A stretch of 57,275 nt of DNA from Flavobacterium sp. BFFFF2 (GCA_002256385.1 NKJD01000021.1:1-57275); one strand, 5' to 3'. Positions 36,901 to 45,272 are shown, counted from the stretch's first letter. Numbers and translations are program-made. The notes: a model not told the origin generated them from the letters alone.

Positions 36901-38011
36901 TTATTTTTACAATACAGGTGGGGTCAATCCAATTCCGACGGCTGGTTTAACGTTAAATCAAACGACGACAGTATATGTTTATGCAGAAAAAGGCGTTCGC
37001 GAAATATGCAAATCCGAAGCGCATTTTACGGTAAACATTTCAGCCACCCCACAAGCACCTAGTAGCGCCGACATTGAATTATGCGGTTCCTATACCTTAC
37101 CAACCCTCACCGTTGGCTTCTATAATACAGGAACATTAAATGCTGGAACGGCTTATGCACAAGGCGCATTGGTAACCCAAACGACGCCCATGTACATTTA
37201 TGCCGTGAGTCCGACCAATGCCCAATGCCATACCGAAACCCGTTTTGACATTGTGATTCATCCGCGGCCGATTATTAATGTGGCCGATGGATCTATTTGT
37301 TATAATCCGCGTAGTGGCGTAATCACCAGCCCATTTACGACCGTTACAGGCATTGATCCACAGCGGTTTACAGTTCAATGGGTTTTAGGAGGAAACATGG
37401 TGGGCACAGGACCTTCTTATCAAGCACTGCAGGCGGGCGATTATACTGTTAACACCATTAAATTGCAACCAGAAGTGGGTGCCGATTGCAATTATGCTTC
37501 TGCCACTTTTCATGTTGATCAATCAAGTCCCGGATTTGGTGAAGTGGTTTACAGTGAATATTTTTCAGAAACAGCCAATGTCAATGTAGTGAATGTAAGT
37601 GGTTTTGGAATCTATGAATTTCAATTGGACAATGGCAGTTTTCAGAGTTCCGCAGCTTTCAATGATTTACCTACGGGCTACCACGAAATATCCATAAAGG
37701 ATGTAAAATTCAACTGTGGCATTACCAAAATTCCATTTCATGTGATTTATTACCCACACTATTTTACACCAAATGGCGATGGCCTCCACGACACTTGGAA
37801 CTTATTTGACTTAGCATTTCAGCCTAATGCCATTATTTCCATTTTTGACCGATATGGCAAATTAATGACCCAACTAAAACCAAATTCAGTTGGTTGGGAT
37901 GGCAACTACGACGGCCAACCCATGCCCGCAACTGATTATTGGTTCACGGTCGATTATACATTCGAAAAAGAAAAACGTGTATTCAAATCGCATTTTTCAC
38001 TGAAAAGATAA
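33920..38011 (+). CDS. large surface protein: choice-of-anchor-L domain, repeats, T9SS type B sorting domain
   Basis: The 1363-residue protein has a signal peptide (MKLRLLIFVFVCMSALPIYAQ). The choice-of-anchor-L domain covers residues about 30-270 (GCIKVSNFLWSSRSSVGYF; FDFLFASNEYGEYQCGYSD). Then come about eight repeats of 80-90 residues, each with a Cys followed by YTLPPL..G.YF, GGG and a TTT[IV]Y[IV]Y strand. The C-terminus is a gliding-motility-associated type B sorting domain: YFTPNGDGLHDTWNLF, ISIFDRYGKLM, GWDGNYDGQPMPATDYWFTV. Such proteins cross the outer membrane through the type IX secretion system and act as adhesins or surface-bound proteins. Paired cysteines probably stabilise each repeat. 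It is a single-gene unit with its own promoter. Confidence 0.92.
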   Translation: MKLRLLIFVFVCMSALPIYAQGIVVDTLTYSNEQLVKNVLLPSGCIKVSNFLWSSRSSVGYFNKASSNFAIDEGVVIRSGLAKYSEGQYSGNLLSSQVSTGGDTFLQNLSNQSGQTDQITDVAFLQFDFIPISNKFSFDFLFASNEYGEYQCGYSDVFAFILTDLSTGVQTNLAVVPGTTNPVSVKTIRNNTYNASCSNSNASLFGEYNVTTPANSDTNMRGETRVLNAASSVTPYRNYRIRMVIGDYKLSNFDSAVFIKGGSFQTILDLGSDQAICDGETITLDSTLDNTFTFEWQADTVIQPSTLNNYVVSLPGTYQMTATSTNSTCVIQDQVVIIPMVTNSPQNLYACYTTNTTSTYNLTLVNPTALGLDDAIYDIIYYLDMNDAVSNSNALTYTQAYSYVGTHGQTVYIRVKKSGSGSICTNVMSFDLLMNADFTIATPYNLDICESQTSIDLSLQLPTLANGVPVATYYYIFYKNQADATANQNPIDISQNFTFPVGSSSLDFFVRVGLRNAYNCYKFTQIHLIIHPLPPVDSLSDQIVCSAFTLPPITNGSYFSAPLGIGPITLPFTVTDTSTIHIYNGPDQYGCANESEFQVTVIEKYIPPSRACGVYKVPSPPKGDFFTAPGGGGQLIPPGTQFTADTTIYYYAVIDGVVCKDIPVSITIAAVPTLNPVSDVVRCNSYTLPPLARGSYFTLPDAAGTILGAGTVITYNRATLPGGATVVITMPLTLYVNYYNGTCSAEVNFKVNIIEPTQFQAVTQCGPYTLPAIAVGGYYTQPNGGGLSVDPAVPIAQSTTVYYFVTTTSGINCTAPLNYSITINPIPALDTFASYTSCGPAVLPNITNGHFYSEANGLGTQFQNGKVILTTTTIYTYVSNGICTQAGSFKITVLKPAEVDTINDEYPCTANTYTLGPLAHGSYFTASNGGGQPIPVNTLLSVSQTIYIFSQPANATECANESFFTVHLEDINVGAFTDVQACDSYTLPPLTIGNYFYNTGGVNPIPTAGLTLNQTTTVYVYAEKGVREICKSEAHFTVNISATPQAPSSADIELCGSYTLPTLTVGFYNTGTLNAGTAYAQGALVTQTTPMYIYAVSPTNAQCHTETRFDIVIHPRPIINVADGSICYNPRSGVITSPFTTVTGIDPQRFTVQWVLGGNMVGTGPSYQALQAGDYTVNTIKLQPEVGADCNYASATFHVDQSSPGFGEVVYSEYFSETANVNVVNVSGFGIYEFQLDNGSFQSSAAFNDLPTGYHEISIKDVKFNCGITKIPFHVIYYPHYFTPNGDGLHDTWNLFDLAFQPNAIISIFDRYGKLMTQLKPNSVGWDGNYDGQPMPATDYWFTVDYTFEKEKRVFKSHFSLKR

Positions 38012-38093
38012 AAACCTTTTCCTTTCATCTTATAGCAGTTTAATCTTTTTTGGCTGAAGCGAAAAAGTTTAGGCCAAATCTTTAAAAAGGACG

Positions 38094-38101
38094 TATTTTT
38101 G
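38094..38101 (+). promoter_or_regulatory. -7 box directly before thiL
   Basis: TATTTTTG is followed by CTTC and the ATG at 38106, a near-leaderless arrangement. Confidence 0.5.
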
Positions 38102-38105
38102 CTTC

Positions 38106-39158
38106 ATGTTTGAAGATAAAAATACCCAAAAAACGGAGCTCGAAAAATTGGGAGAATTCGGTTTAATCCGACATTTGACCCAACACCTTACCACGGAGCA
38201 ACCATCAACCCTGCTAGGCATTGGAGATGATGCTGCTGTGCTTGATTTTAAAAGTAACAAAACCGTCATTTCAACTGACTTACTCATTGAAGGCGTGCAT
38301 TTTGACTTGGCATTTATGCCGTTGAAGCATCTAGGGTACAAAGCCATCGTCGTCAACTTATCTGATATTTATGCCATGAATGCGGTAGCCACGCAGGTGA
38401 CCGTGTCATTGGCCGTTTCCAATCGGTTCCCACTTGAAGCCTTAGAAGAATTGTATGCTGGTATTCAACTGGCTGCGCAAAATTACCAAGTGGATGTAGT
38501 GGGTGGCGACACCACTTCATCTCAAAAAGGTTTGGTGATTTCAGTAACGGCTCTAGGCCAAATTACAGAAGGAGAAGCCATTTTGCGAAGTGGTGCAAAA
38601 CCGACCGATTTAATTGTGGTAAGTGGCGATTTGGGCGCAGCTTACATGGGCTTGCAAGTGCTGGAACGCGAAAAGCAGGTTTTTTTGGTCAATCCAAACA
38701 ACCAACCCGACTTGGAACCTTACACGTACCTCATTGAACGCCAACTAAAACCAGAGGCTCGCAACGACATTCGGGCACTTTTGCAACAGCTTGAAGTGCA
38801 ACCAACCGCCATGATTGACATTTCGGACGGGTTGTCATCAGAATTGCTGCATTTATGCACCCAATCGGAGGTTGGCTGCCAAGTATATGAAGAAAAACTT
38901 CCAATGGATCCGCAGCTGATCGACGCTTGCGAAGAATTTAACATTGACAGCACCACCATTGTTTTGAACGGTGGAGAAGATTATGAATTGTTATTTACCA
39001 TTCCAATAGATGATTACGACAAAATCAAAGGCAATCCGCATTTAACCATTATTGGACATATAACCGAAGCAGCCGCTGGGTGCCACTTGGTTACAAGGTC
39101 CAATGCGATTATTGCTTTAAAAGCCCGTGGATGGAATGCGTTATCGACTGAATCATGA
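38106..39158 (+). CDS. thiL: thiamine-monophosphate kinase
   Basis: ThiL phosphorylates thiamine monophosphate to the active cofactor thiamine diphosphate. The 350 residues show the AIR-synthase-like ATP site: EFGLIRHLT at the N-terminus, LLGIGDDAAVLD (about 37-48), ISTDLLIEGVHFD, VNLSDIYAMNA, VVGGDTTSSQKG, IDISDGLSSELLHL and LNGGEDYELLFT. Other thiamine genes are not nearby. The stop overlaps the start of the metallophosphatase gene by 4 bp (ATGA), so the two are coupled. Confidence 0.96.
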   Translation: MFEDKNTQKTELEKLGEFGLIRHLTQHLTTEQPSTLLGIGDDAAVLDFKSNKTVISTDLLIEGVHFDLAFMPLKHLGYKAIVVNLSDIYAMNAVATQVTVSLAVSNRFPLEALEELYAGIQLAAQNYQVDVVGGDTTSSQKGLVISVTALGQITEGEAILRSGAKPTDLIVVSGDLGAAYMGLQVLEREKQVFLVNPNNQPDLEPYTYLIERQLKPEARNDIRALLQQLEVQPTAMIDISDGLSSELLHLCTQSEVGCQVYEEKLPMDPQLIDACEEFNIDSTTIVLNGGEDYELLFTIPIDDYDKIKGNPHLTIIGHITEAAAGCHLVTRSNAIIALKARGWNALSTES

Positions 39159-39898
39159 GCAGAACATTGGTCATCGGCGACATACATGGCGGCTTAAAGG
39201 CCCTGAACCAGGTGCTGGAACGAGCCGAAGTGACCCGAATGGATCGGCTCATCTTTTTGGGCGATTATGTCGATGGCTGGAGTGAATCGCCGCAGGTGAT
39301 AGAGAAGTTACTGGATTTGAGTGCACATCAGCTATGTGTTTTTATCAAAGGAAACCACGATGAACTCTTACAAGATTGGCTTTTAAAAAACCAAGAACAT
39401 GAAGCCGAAGAAAGCCAATGGTTCAGGCATGGCGGCGCTGCTACAGTGAAAGCTTACGCAGGCATTGGCGCAGCTACCAAACAAAAACACCTGCAATTTT
39501 TGCAATCGTTAAGGCTCCATTTTTTGGACAATGAAAACCGGTTGTTTTTGCATGCGGGTTTTACCAACCTCAACGGCATTGAAGCGGAGTATTTTGACAA
39601 ATCGTTTTATTGGGACCGCACCTTGTGGGAATTGGCATTGGCATTGGATCCGGCCATGGAGAAAGAATCACATTTTTACCCGAAACGCTTGCAACAATAT
39701 GCCGAAATTTATATTGGGCATACGCCCGTTACGCGCATCGGAGAAACCACGCCAGTACATCGGGCCAATGTGTGGAACATTGATACGGGCGCAGCTTTTA
39801 AAGGTCCGTTGACGGCTTTAGACATTCAAACAAAGGCGTTTTGGCAGAGTGATCCGTTGCCTAGTTTGTATCCTGATGAGAAAGGGAGAACTATTTAA
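39155..39898 (+). CDS. serine/threonine-type metallophosphatase
   Basis: The 247-residue protein has the metallophosphoesterase signature GDIHGG (residues 8-13), GDYVDGW and GNHDELL, with a later LHAGF and IGHTPV supplying metal-binding histidines. This set is typical of bacterial PP1-like and lambda-type phosphatases that bind two metals. Substrate is unknown. ThiL coupling through an ATGA overlap might reflect only compact gene order. Confidence 0.9.
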   Translation: MSRTLVIGDIHGGLKALNQVLERAEVTRMDRLIFLGDYVDGWSESPQVIEKLLDLSAHQLCVFIKGNHDELLQDWLLKNQEHEAEESQWFRHGGAATVKAYAGIGAATKQKHLQFLQSLRLHFLDNENRLFLHAGFTNLNGIEAEYFDKSFYWDRTLWELALALDPAMEKESHFYPKRLQQYAEIYIGHTPVTRIGETTPVHRANVWNIDTGAAFKGPLTALDIQTKAFWQSDPLPSLYPDEKGRTI

Positions 39899-39902
39899 TT
39901 TT

Positions 39903-40047
39903 GTTTCAGGTTTCAGGTTTCAAGTTTCAAGTTTAAGGTTTAAAGTTTAAGGTATAAAGTTTAGGGTTTAGGGTTTAAGGTTTAAGGTTTAAGGTTTAAG
40001 GTTTAAGGTTTAGGGTTTAGGGTTTAAGGTTTAAGGTTTAAAGTTTA
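39903..40047. repeat. heptamer array (GGTTTAA type)
   Basis: About 20 heptamers of the forms TTTCAGG, TTTCAAG, TTTAAGG, TTTAGGG and TTTAAAG start 5 bp after the metallophosphatase stop. The sequence looks telomere-like but is not one. It is followed by CATTCAACATTATAACATTA-type sequence before the next start. Confidence 0.85.
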
Positions 40048-40122
40048 ATTAGGAAAACAAAAAACGTACTTCACAATCAACATTTCACATTCAACATTAT
40101 AACATTACAACATTTCACTATT

Positions 40123-40614
40123 ATGAAAACACGTTTACTTATTATGGTCATGCTCACAGTTTCAATGACCGCTTCTTCACAATGCTACCGCGGTAAGGGC
40201 GACCGAAAATTGAGTATCGGCATGACGTTTCAAGACGGGGGGTCCGGTATACAAGGTATATACGATTATGGTTTGGGCGAAAACATGTCCATCGGTGCTT
40301 CGGGTTCTTTCGTATTAAACCCATATCGGGACTTGGAACTACGTTTTGAAGATAAAATAGATGTGCGATTCAGGTTTAATGCCAATTTGGGCAATGTGAT
40401 TAATGTAGATCGAAATTTTGACTTTTATCCGGGTTTGAATTTGGGAATACGCAATTTTGGGGGACATGTGGGAGCCCGGTATTTCTTTAGCCGAGGATTT
40501 GGCATGTACACCGAAACCAGTTTTGCCTTGGCTCGTTATAAATCGGGCGCTAAAGGACGCGATTTGATGAACAACCAAGCCATGTTTGTCATTGGTGCTT
40601 GTTTTTCATTTTAA
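40123..40614 (+). CDS. DUF6646-like outer-membrane beta-barrel protein
   Basis: The 163-residue product has a signal peptide (MKTRLLIMVMLTVSMTASS) and the family pattern: CYRGKGDRKLSIGMTFQDGG, YGLGENMSIGASGSF, DVRFRFNANLGN, DFYPGLNLGIRNFGGHVGAR and a terminal FVIGACFSF strand. DUF6646 is a small barrel family of Flavobacteriia with no known function, so this gene also helps place the organism. It appears isolated, between a heptamer array and a 354-bp spacer. Confidence 0.82.
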   Translation: MKTRLLIMVMLTVSMTASSQCYRGKGDRKLSIGMTFQDGGSGIQGIYDYGLGENMSIGASGSFVLNPYRDLELRFEDKIDVRFRFNANLGNVINVDRNFDFYPGLNLGIRNFGGHVGARYFFSRGFGMYTETSFALARYKSGAKGRDLMNNQAMFVIGACFSF

Positions 40615-40804
40615 AAACGACATTGATTTCGTTGCTTTGACCGCGGTGTAGTTTTGAAACGGAAAATTGATTTATTTCTTCATGGTCGAATGGGACTAAA
40701 AATCAAAAAATAAATGGTTTCGATTTGAAAATAAGACTTCTGAGCCTTTTTCAACCCATTTTCAACAAAAACCACGGGTTTTGGTCATTATGCTATTAAC
40801 GAAA

Positions 40805-40816
40805 GAAAACGTTTTC
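40805..40816. promoter_or_regulatory. 12-bp palindrome GAAAACGTTTTC
   Basis: A perfect palindrome with a central CG, of the general shape bound by LacI-family regulators, lies about 150 bp before the CBM48-like gene. It could be an operator, but a single 12-mer is weak evidence. The rest of the gap 40615-40968 shows nothing else. Confidence 0.25.
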
Positions 40817-40968
40817 AGATTATGCACCCCATAAAAGTAACCCACTTTTTTTGGTTCATTGTTTGAATTTTGTGCTGATAGCTGACATATTCCCAAAAAT
40901 GATGAATGATGTTATACGTGTAAACGGATTGCTTTACTTTGCCTCATAAATCTATAAATGAAATAGTT

Positions 40969-41265
40969 ATGTCAATTAAAAAGCAATTTATAAAAACGAA
41001 ACCTGTTTGTAAAGTAACCTTTTCCATTGAGGCAAAAGAGGCGCAAACAGCAGCTGTTGTAGGCGATTTCAATGGATGGAATCCAGAAAATGGCGCTTTG
41101 ACTAAACAAAAAAACGGCACTTTTAAAGGCGTATTTGAAGTTTCAAAAGATGCACAATATGAATTTCGTTACTTGGTTGACGGCGTTTATGTAAATGAAG
41201 CAGAAGCTGATAGCTATGTATTTAACGAATTTGCTGGCGCCGAAAATGGCGTATTGGCAGTATAA
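40969..41265 (+). CDS. small CBM48/isoamylase-early-set protein
   Basis: The 98-residue product is one E-set domain like the N-terminal part of glycogen-acting enzymes and AMPK beta: VTFSIEAKEAQTAAVVGDFN, then WNPENGALTKQKNGTFKGVF and YEFRYLVDGVYVNEAEADSY. The Trp after GDFNG and the late RYLVDG are conserved carbohydrate-binding positions. It contains no catalytic domain. In Bacteroidota such stand-alone domains are common and their role is unknown; glycogen binding is likely. The frame extends upstream to a TTG at 40939, but ATG 40969 is preferred. An intrinsic terminator follows. Confidence 0.85.
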   Translation: MSIKKQFIKTKPVCKVTFSIEAKEAQTAAVVGDFNGWNPENGALTKQKNGTFKGVFEVSKDAQYEFRYLVDGVYVNEAEADSYVFNEFAGAENGVLAV

Positions 41266-41286
41266 TTTAAACTACCTTTATTAAAA

Positions 41287-41315
41287 AAAGACTGCTTTAC
41301 GCAGTCTTTTTTTTT
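41287..41315 (+). terminator. intrinsic terminator
   Basis: AAAGACTGC-TTTAC-GCAGTCTTT is followed by further T, 22 bp after the CBM48-like gene. Confidence 0.9.
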
Positions 41316-41480
41316 GTTTCAAGTTTAAGGTTTAAAGTTTAAAGTTTAAGGTTTAAGGTTTAAGGTTTGTTTTAATGAAAACCTGTAGAGACGCCATGCT
41401 GGCGTCTTCAATTGTAATAGATTTAATGTATAATCATTCAATCTTTCAATCCTTCAATCTTTCAATCTTTTAATCTCTCA
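41316..41480. repeat. heptamer array, a GACGCC hairpin and TTCAATC repeats
   Basis: TTTCAAG, TTTAAGG and TTTAAAG heptamers (41316-41368), one AGACGCCATGCTGGCGTCT hairpin (41389-41407), and TTCAATCT/TTCAATCC octamers (about 41437-41478) lie in series between the terminator and the xerD promoter. Confidence 0.75.
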
Positions 41481-41510
41481 ATAATAAAAAACAAATCAAA
41501 TCAGATTCAA

Positions 41511-41518
41511 TATCTTTG
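41511..41518 (+). promoter_or_regulatory. -7 box of xerD
   Basis: TATCTTTG is a full TAnnTTTG match, 20 bp before the ATG at 41539. Confidence 0.55.
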
Positions 41519-41538
41519 ATCAACTATATTATAAAGAA

Positions 41539-42447
41539 ATGTCCGATTGGCAGCGATTTAGACGAGATTATTCCAATTTTCAGAAATTAGAACGCGGGCT
41601 TTCAGAAAACACCCGCATCAACTACGATTTAGACATCGAGAAATTACAGCGCTATCTGCAAGACCAATCCATTGGCGTTTCGCCTATCCATTTAACAGAA
41701 GAACAGGTGCAGCAATTTGTTTATACGATATCGAAACAAATTTCGGCACGTACACAAGCACGCATCATTTCGGGTCTTCGCGGATTTTTCAATTATTTGG
41801 TATTTGAAGGCTACCGAACAGCCAACCCCATGGATTTGATTGAACTCCCAAAATTGGGACGTAAACTGCCCGATACTTTATCGCTTCAAGACATCAACCA
41901 GCTCATTGCGGCCATCGACTTAAGTAAGCCGGAGGGCGAGAGAAATCGGGCCATGATTGAAACTTTGTATGGCTGCGGGTTGCGCGTCAGTGAATTGGTT
42001 GGCCTGCTTTTATCAGATTTGTATTTTGAAGAAGGTTTTATCAAAGTGACGGGCAAAGGCGACAAACAGCGCTTTGTTCCAGTGGCGCCAATCACCCAAA
42101 AATTCATTGAAAATTACGTGCAACTTGTTCGCGTACATCAACCTACGGTGAAAGGCTTTGAAGACACGCTGTTTTTAAACCGCAGAGGGCGCCAACTCAC
42201 ACGGGCAATGATCTTTACCATCATCAAAGATTTGGCAACCAGCATTGGGCTTCACAAAACCATCAGTCCGCACACTTTCAGGCATTCATATGCCACCCAC
42301 CTACTTGAAAACGGGGCCGATTTGCGGATGATTCAAATTTTGTTAGGCCATGAATCGATTACCACCACCGAAGTCTATGTACACGTTGACCGCACGCACC
42401 TAAACAAAGTCATGCACCAATTTCACCCCAGAAATAAAAGTAAATAG
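41539..42447 (+). CDS. xerD: tyrosine site-specific recombinase XerD-type
   Basis: XerC/D recombinases resolve chromosome dimers at dif. The 302 residues have the SAM-like N-terminal domain (FQKLERGLSENTRINYDLDI) and the catalytic set: Arg in YGCGLRVSEL (about 148), Lys in GKGDKQR, the HxxR motif in SPHTFRHSYATHLLENGAD, His in LLGHESITTTEVY, and the nucleophile Tyr near 279. It lacks an integron-type insertion and seems to be the housekeeping enzyme. It could be called XerC in other schemes. No dif site was recognised in this window. Confidence 0.9.
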   Translation: MSDWQRFRRDYSNFQKLERGLSENTRINYDLDIEKLQRYLQDQSIGVSPIHLTEEQVQQFVYTISKQISARTQARIISGLRGFFNYLVFEGYRTANPMDLIELPKLGRKLPDTLSLQDINQLIAAIDLSKPEGERNRAMIETLYGCGLRVSELVGLLLSDLYFEEGFIKVTGKGDKQRFVPVAPITQKFIENYVQLVRVHQPTVKGFEDTLFLNRRGRQLTRAMIFTIIKDLATSIGLHKTISPHTFRHSYATHLLENGADLRMIQILLGHESITTTEVYVHVDRTHLNKVMHQFHPRNKSK

Positions 42448-42493
42448 TTCCCTTTTTTGAAGGTTAAAACAAAATATTAAGGCCAAACTTTGC

Positions 42494-42532
42494 CTAAAAA
42501 AACAAGACCTTTACATTACTGCAAAGGTCTTG
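42494..42532 (-). terminator. terminator shared by convergent genes
   Basis: CAAGACCTTT (42503-42512) and AAAGGTCTTG (42523-42532) pair. The T-run lies on the minus strand, so it best serves the trans-sulfuration gene. It may also slow xerD transcription. Confidence 0.75.
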
Positions 42533-42571
42533 TTGAATGGTAATTCGAATAATAACGAAGTATATAAAACG

Positions 42572-43726
42572 CTAGATTAACGCAAAAGCTTGTTCCAAAT
42601 CGGCGACTAAATCTTCGTGGTCTTCAATGCCCACACTCAACCTGATGAGGTCGTCGGTGATGCCGATTTTGAGGCGCACATCAGCTGGAATGGAAGCATG
42701 CGTCATCAATGCTGGGTGATTGGCCAACGATTCAACCCCGCCCAAGGACTCGGCCAACGTAAATACTTTTACATTTTCTAAAAACCGCAGCGCATCCTCT
42801 TTGCTGCCCGAGGTGAGGGTAAATGACACCATTCCCCCATAGCCTCCCATCATTTGGCGGCGTGCAATGGCATGATGCGGATGGGTTTCGAGGCCCGGAT
42901 AATATACTTTGGCTACTTTCGGATGTTTCTCCAAAAAGCGGGCTACCACATCGCCGTTTAAGCAATGTCTTTCTACGCGCAAAGCCAGGGTTTTAATGCC
43001 GCGAAGCACCAAAAAGCTGTCTTGTGGCCCCAAGGTGGCCCCTGTGGCAAACTGTTGAAAATGCAATTGGGTGCCCAATTCAGGGTCTTTGCAAATTAAA
43101 GCACCTGCAATGACATCAGAATGACCGCCTAAATATTTCGTAGCAGAATGCATCACCACATCGGCACCCATTTCAAGGGGGCGTTGCAAATAAGGGGTAG
43201 CAAAGGTGTTATCAACAGCCAACAATATTTTTTTAGCTTGTGTAATTTGGGCGATGGCTTCAATATCGGCCAGTTTCATCAACGGATTGGTGGGCGTTTC
43301 AATCCAAACCAAACGGGTTTTGTCGGTTATTTTAGCCTGAAAAACTGCCAAATCGGTCATGTCGACAAAATGAAAAACAAGGCCGCTGTCTTTATAAATT
43401 TTAGTAAAAAGGCGATAAGTTCCGCCGTATAAATCGTCCATGGCAATCACTTCGTCGCCCGGTTTCAGCATGCGCAACAAGCAATCGGTAGCGGCTAAAC
43501 CCGAAGAAAAGGCCAAGCCTCGGCTGCCGTTTTCAATGCTCGCTAAAGCATTTTCGAGCGCTGTCCTCGTAGGGTTGGCAGCGCGGCTGTATTCATAATC
43601 GGGGTGAATGGGCTGGCCAGGACTCGTTTGGGCAAAAGTGGACGTTTGATATACAGGCGGCATCACTGCTCCTGTTGATGGATCGTGGTGTTGGCCACCA
43701 TGAATGACTTGGGTGTTGAATTTCAT
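42572..43726 (-). CDS. cystathionine gamma-synthase/lyase family PLP enzyme
   Basis: Trans-sulfuration enzymes join or split cystathionine using PLP. The 384 residues show GAVMPPVYQTSTF, YSRAANPTRTALE (about 47-59), FSSGLAATD, DDLYGGTYR, ETPTNPLMKLADI, DNTFATPYLQRPLE and the PLP lysine in SATKYLGGHSD (about 198). The C-terminus has SLGGVESLANHPALMTH, which is found in both gamma-synthases and gamma-lyases, so the exact reaction (metB or mccB type) cannot be decided. There is a weak -7-like box (TATCTTTT) on the minus strand at about 43744-43751. Confidence 0.9.
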   Translation of the reverse strand: MKFNTQVIHGGQHHDPSTGAVMPPVYQTSTFAQTSPGQPIHPDYEYSRAANPTRTALENALASIENGSRGLAFSSGLAATDCLLRMLKPGDEVIAMDDLYGGTYRLFTKIYKDSGLVFHFVDMTDLAVFQAKITDKTRLVWIETPTNPLMKLADIEAIAQITQAKKILLAVDNTFATPYLQRPLEMGADVVMHSATKYLGGHSDVIAGALICKDPELGTQLHFQQFATGATLGPQDSFLVLRGIKTLALRVERHCLNGDVVARFLEKHPKVAKVYYPGLETHPHHAIARRQMMGGYGGMVSFTLTSGSKEDALRFLENVKVFTLAESLGGVESLANHPALMTHASIPADVRLKIGITDDLIRLSVGIEDHEDLVADLEQAFALI

Positions 43727-43802
43727 TTTATATACTATTTTAAAAAGATAGATGTATTAGTGATATAGTTTTTACAAAAGGGGTTGAATCTTTTGTTACA
43801 AA

Positions 43803-44378
43803 TTACGGGTTGGTAATAAATTCTTTCACCAAAGTGACCGCCTCTGCTTTGGCAATTTCGAGGTCATAGTTCTTGATGACCACATCAAACTGAGGCGCGG
43901 TGGCCAATTCGACATGCGCCTTGGCAATGCGCATATTTATTTTGTCTTCGCTTTCGGTGGAACGTTCCTTGAGACGTCTTTTGAGTTCATCCACACTTGG
44001 CGGCTTCACAAAAATAGCCAAGGTTTCGGTCGGAAATTTCTTTTTGATCCGCAAACCGCCCGATACATCAATGTCAAAAATCACATTTTTGCCTTGTGCC
44101 CAAATACGTTCTATTTCACTTTTCAGTGTGCCGTAAAAATTGTCTCTGTACACCTCTTCCCACTCAATAAAATCGTCGGCTTTGATGTGTTTTTTAAACG
44201 ATTCCAAATCAATAAAATAATAGTCTTTTCCATCAACTTCCTCGCCCCGCAATAGTCTGGTGGTGCACGAAACCGAAAAGGCCAAGTTTAATTCAGGTTG
44301 ATTCAGCAAATGCTGCACTATGGTGGTTTTTCCTGAGCCTGATGGCGCCGAAAAGACAAGTAGTTTTCCGTTTTTCAT
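43803..44378 (-). CDS. gmk: guanylate kinase
   Basis: Gmk phosphorylates GMP to GDP. The 191 residues begin with the P-loop KLLVFSAPSGSGKTTIVQHL. SCTTRLLRGEEVDGKDYYF is the GMP-binding region, and GLRIKKKFPTETLAIFVKPPS and RLKERSTESEDKINMRI form the lid and later conserved segments. It lies 13 bp downstream of the yicC stop on the same strand, a gene pair (yicC-gmk) that is conserved in many bacteria. Confidence 0.96.
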   Translation of the reverse strand: MKNGKLLVFSAPSGSGKTTIVQHLLNQPELNLAFSVSCTTRLLRGEEVDGKDYYFIDLESFKKHIKADDFIEWEEVYRDNFYGTLKSEIERIWAQGKNVIFDIDVSGGLRIKKKFPTETLAIFVKPPSVDELKRRLKERSTESEDKINMRIAKAHVELATAPQFDVVIKNYDLEIAKAEAVTLVKEFITNP

Positions 44379-44391
44379 AGAAGTGAGTGGC

Positions 44392-45252
44392 TTATAAAAT
44401 ATTCAATACTTGTTCTTTGATTTTTTCCAATTCGTCTTTCATTTGTACCACGCATTTTTGCATGTCCGACTGATTTGATTTGGACCCCAACGTATTGATT
44501 TCGCGGCCCATTTCTTGGGTAATGAATCCGAGCTTACGGCCATTGGCTTCTTGGCCATTGAGGGTTTCAATGAAATAATTGAGGTGGTTATTCAGGCGCA
44601 CTTTTTCTTCGGTCACATCTAATTTTTCGAGGTAAAAAATGAGTTCCTGTTCAAAGCGGTTTTGGTCAATTTCAGATTTCAGGTCTTGCAATGCATTTTG
44701 CAATTTGTTGCGCACATGTTCGATGCGTTGCTGTTCAAATACCACGATTTCGGTACTCAATTGACGGATGTTATCGATGCGAAGCAACAATTCTTCTTTT
44801 AGGACATTGCCTTCATTGAGTCGGAATTGTTTTAAATGAGTTAACGCCTCTTCGAGCAATTCACTTAAACAGACCCGTTCTGCAGGGTCTAATTCTTCGC
44901 GCTCCGTTTTTAAAGCCTCGGGCATGCGCACCGCCATTTTCATCAATTCAGTGGCATCCGCTTCTGGGTGAATGTCGCGTAACTGCTGCATGTAAGCCTT
45001 AATAACAGGCACATTCAACTGGGTTGAAGGTTGTTCGAGCGTGTTTTCAACGTAAATGGCAAAATCAACTTTGCCCCGTTCCAATTGCTGCGCCAAACGA
45101 CCACGCCAATCCAATTCTAATTCTCGGTACACCGATGGCATTTTGACAAACAAATCAATGCCTTTGCTGTTGAGCGACTTAATTTCAATGGTGATTTTCT
45201 TTCCAGAAAATAGGCGGCTGGCTTTGCCAAAACCGGTCATAGATTGGATCAT
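44392..45252 (-). CDS. YicC/YloC family endoribonuclease
   Basis: YicC proteins are single-strand endoribonucleases in several bacteria. The 286-residue product has the family start MIQSMTGFGKA, the conserved IEIKSLNSKGIDLFVKMP segment, a coiled-coil centre (RIDNIRQLSTEIVVFEQQRI) and the C-terminal signature GRKLGFITQEMGREINTLGS followed by KSNQSDMQ. The frame has a Met two codons upstream (45258); I prefer 45252 by family comparison. It is followed closely by gmk. A promoter box is seen 14-20 bp upstream. Confidence 0.93.
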   Translation of the reverse strand: MIQSMTGFGKASRLFSGKKITIEIKSLNSKGIDLFVKMPSVYRELELDWRGRLAQQLERGKVDFAIYVENTLEQPSTQLNVPVIKAYMQQLRDIHPEADATELMKMAVRMPEALKTEREELDPAERVCLSELLEEALTHLKQFRLNEGNVLKEELLLRIDNIRQLSTEIVVFEQQRIEHVRNKLQNALQDLKSEIDQNRFEQELIFYLEKLDVTEEKVRLNNHLNYFIETLNGQEANGRKLGFITQEMGREINTLGSKSNQSDMQKCVVQMKDELEKIKEQVLNIL

Positions 45253-45272
45253 GTTCAAACAAGAATAAGCAA

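Noticed and set aside
39903..40047. Telomere-like TTTAGGG repeats as a chromosome end or origin feature
   Set aside because: The units vary (TTTAAGG, TTTCAAG, TTTAAAG) and belong to a general heptamer-array type found at many gene ends.
41539..42447. XerD-type recombinase as the integrase of a mobile element
   Set aside because: It lies far from the island, is flanked by normal genes and shows the features of chromosomal Xer enzymes.
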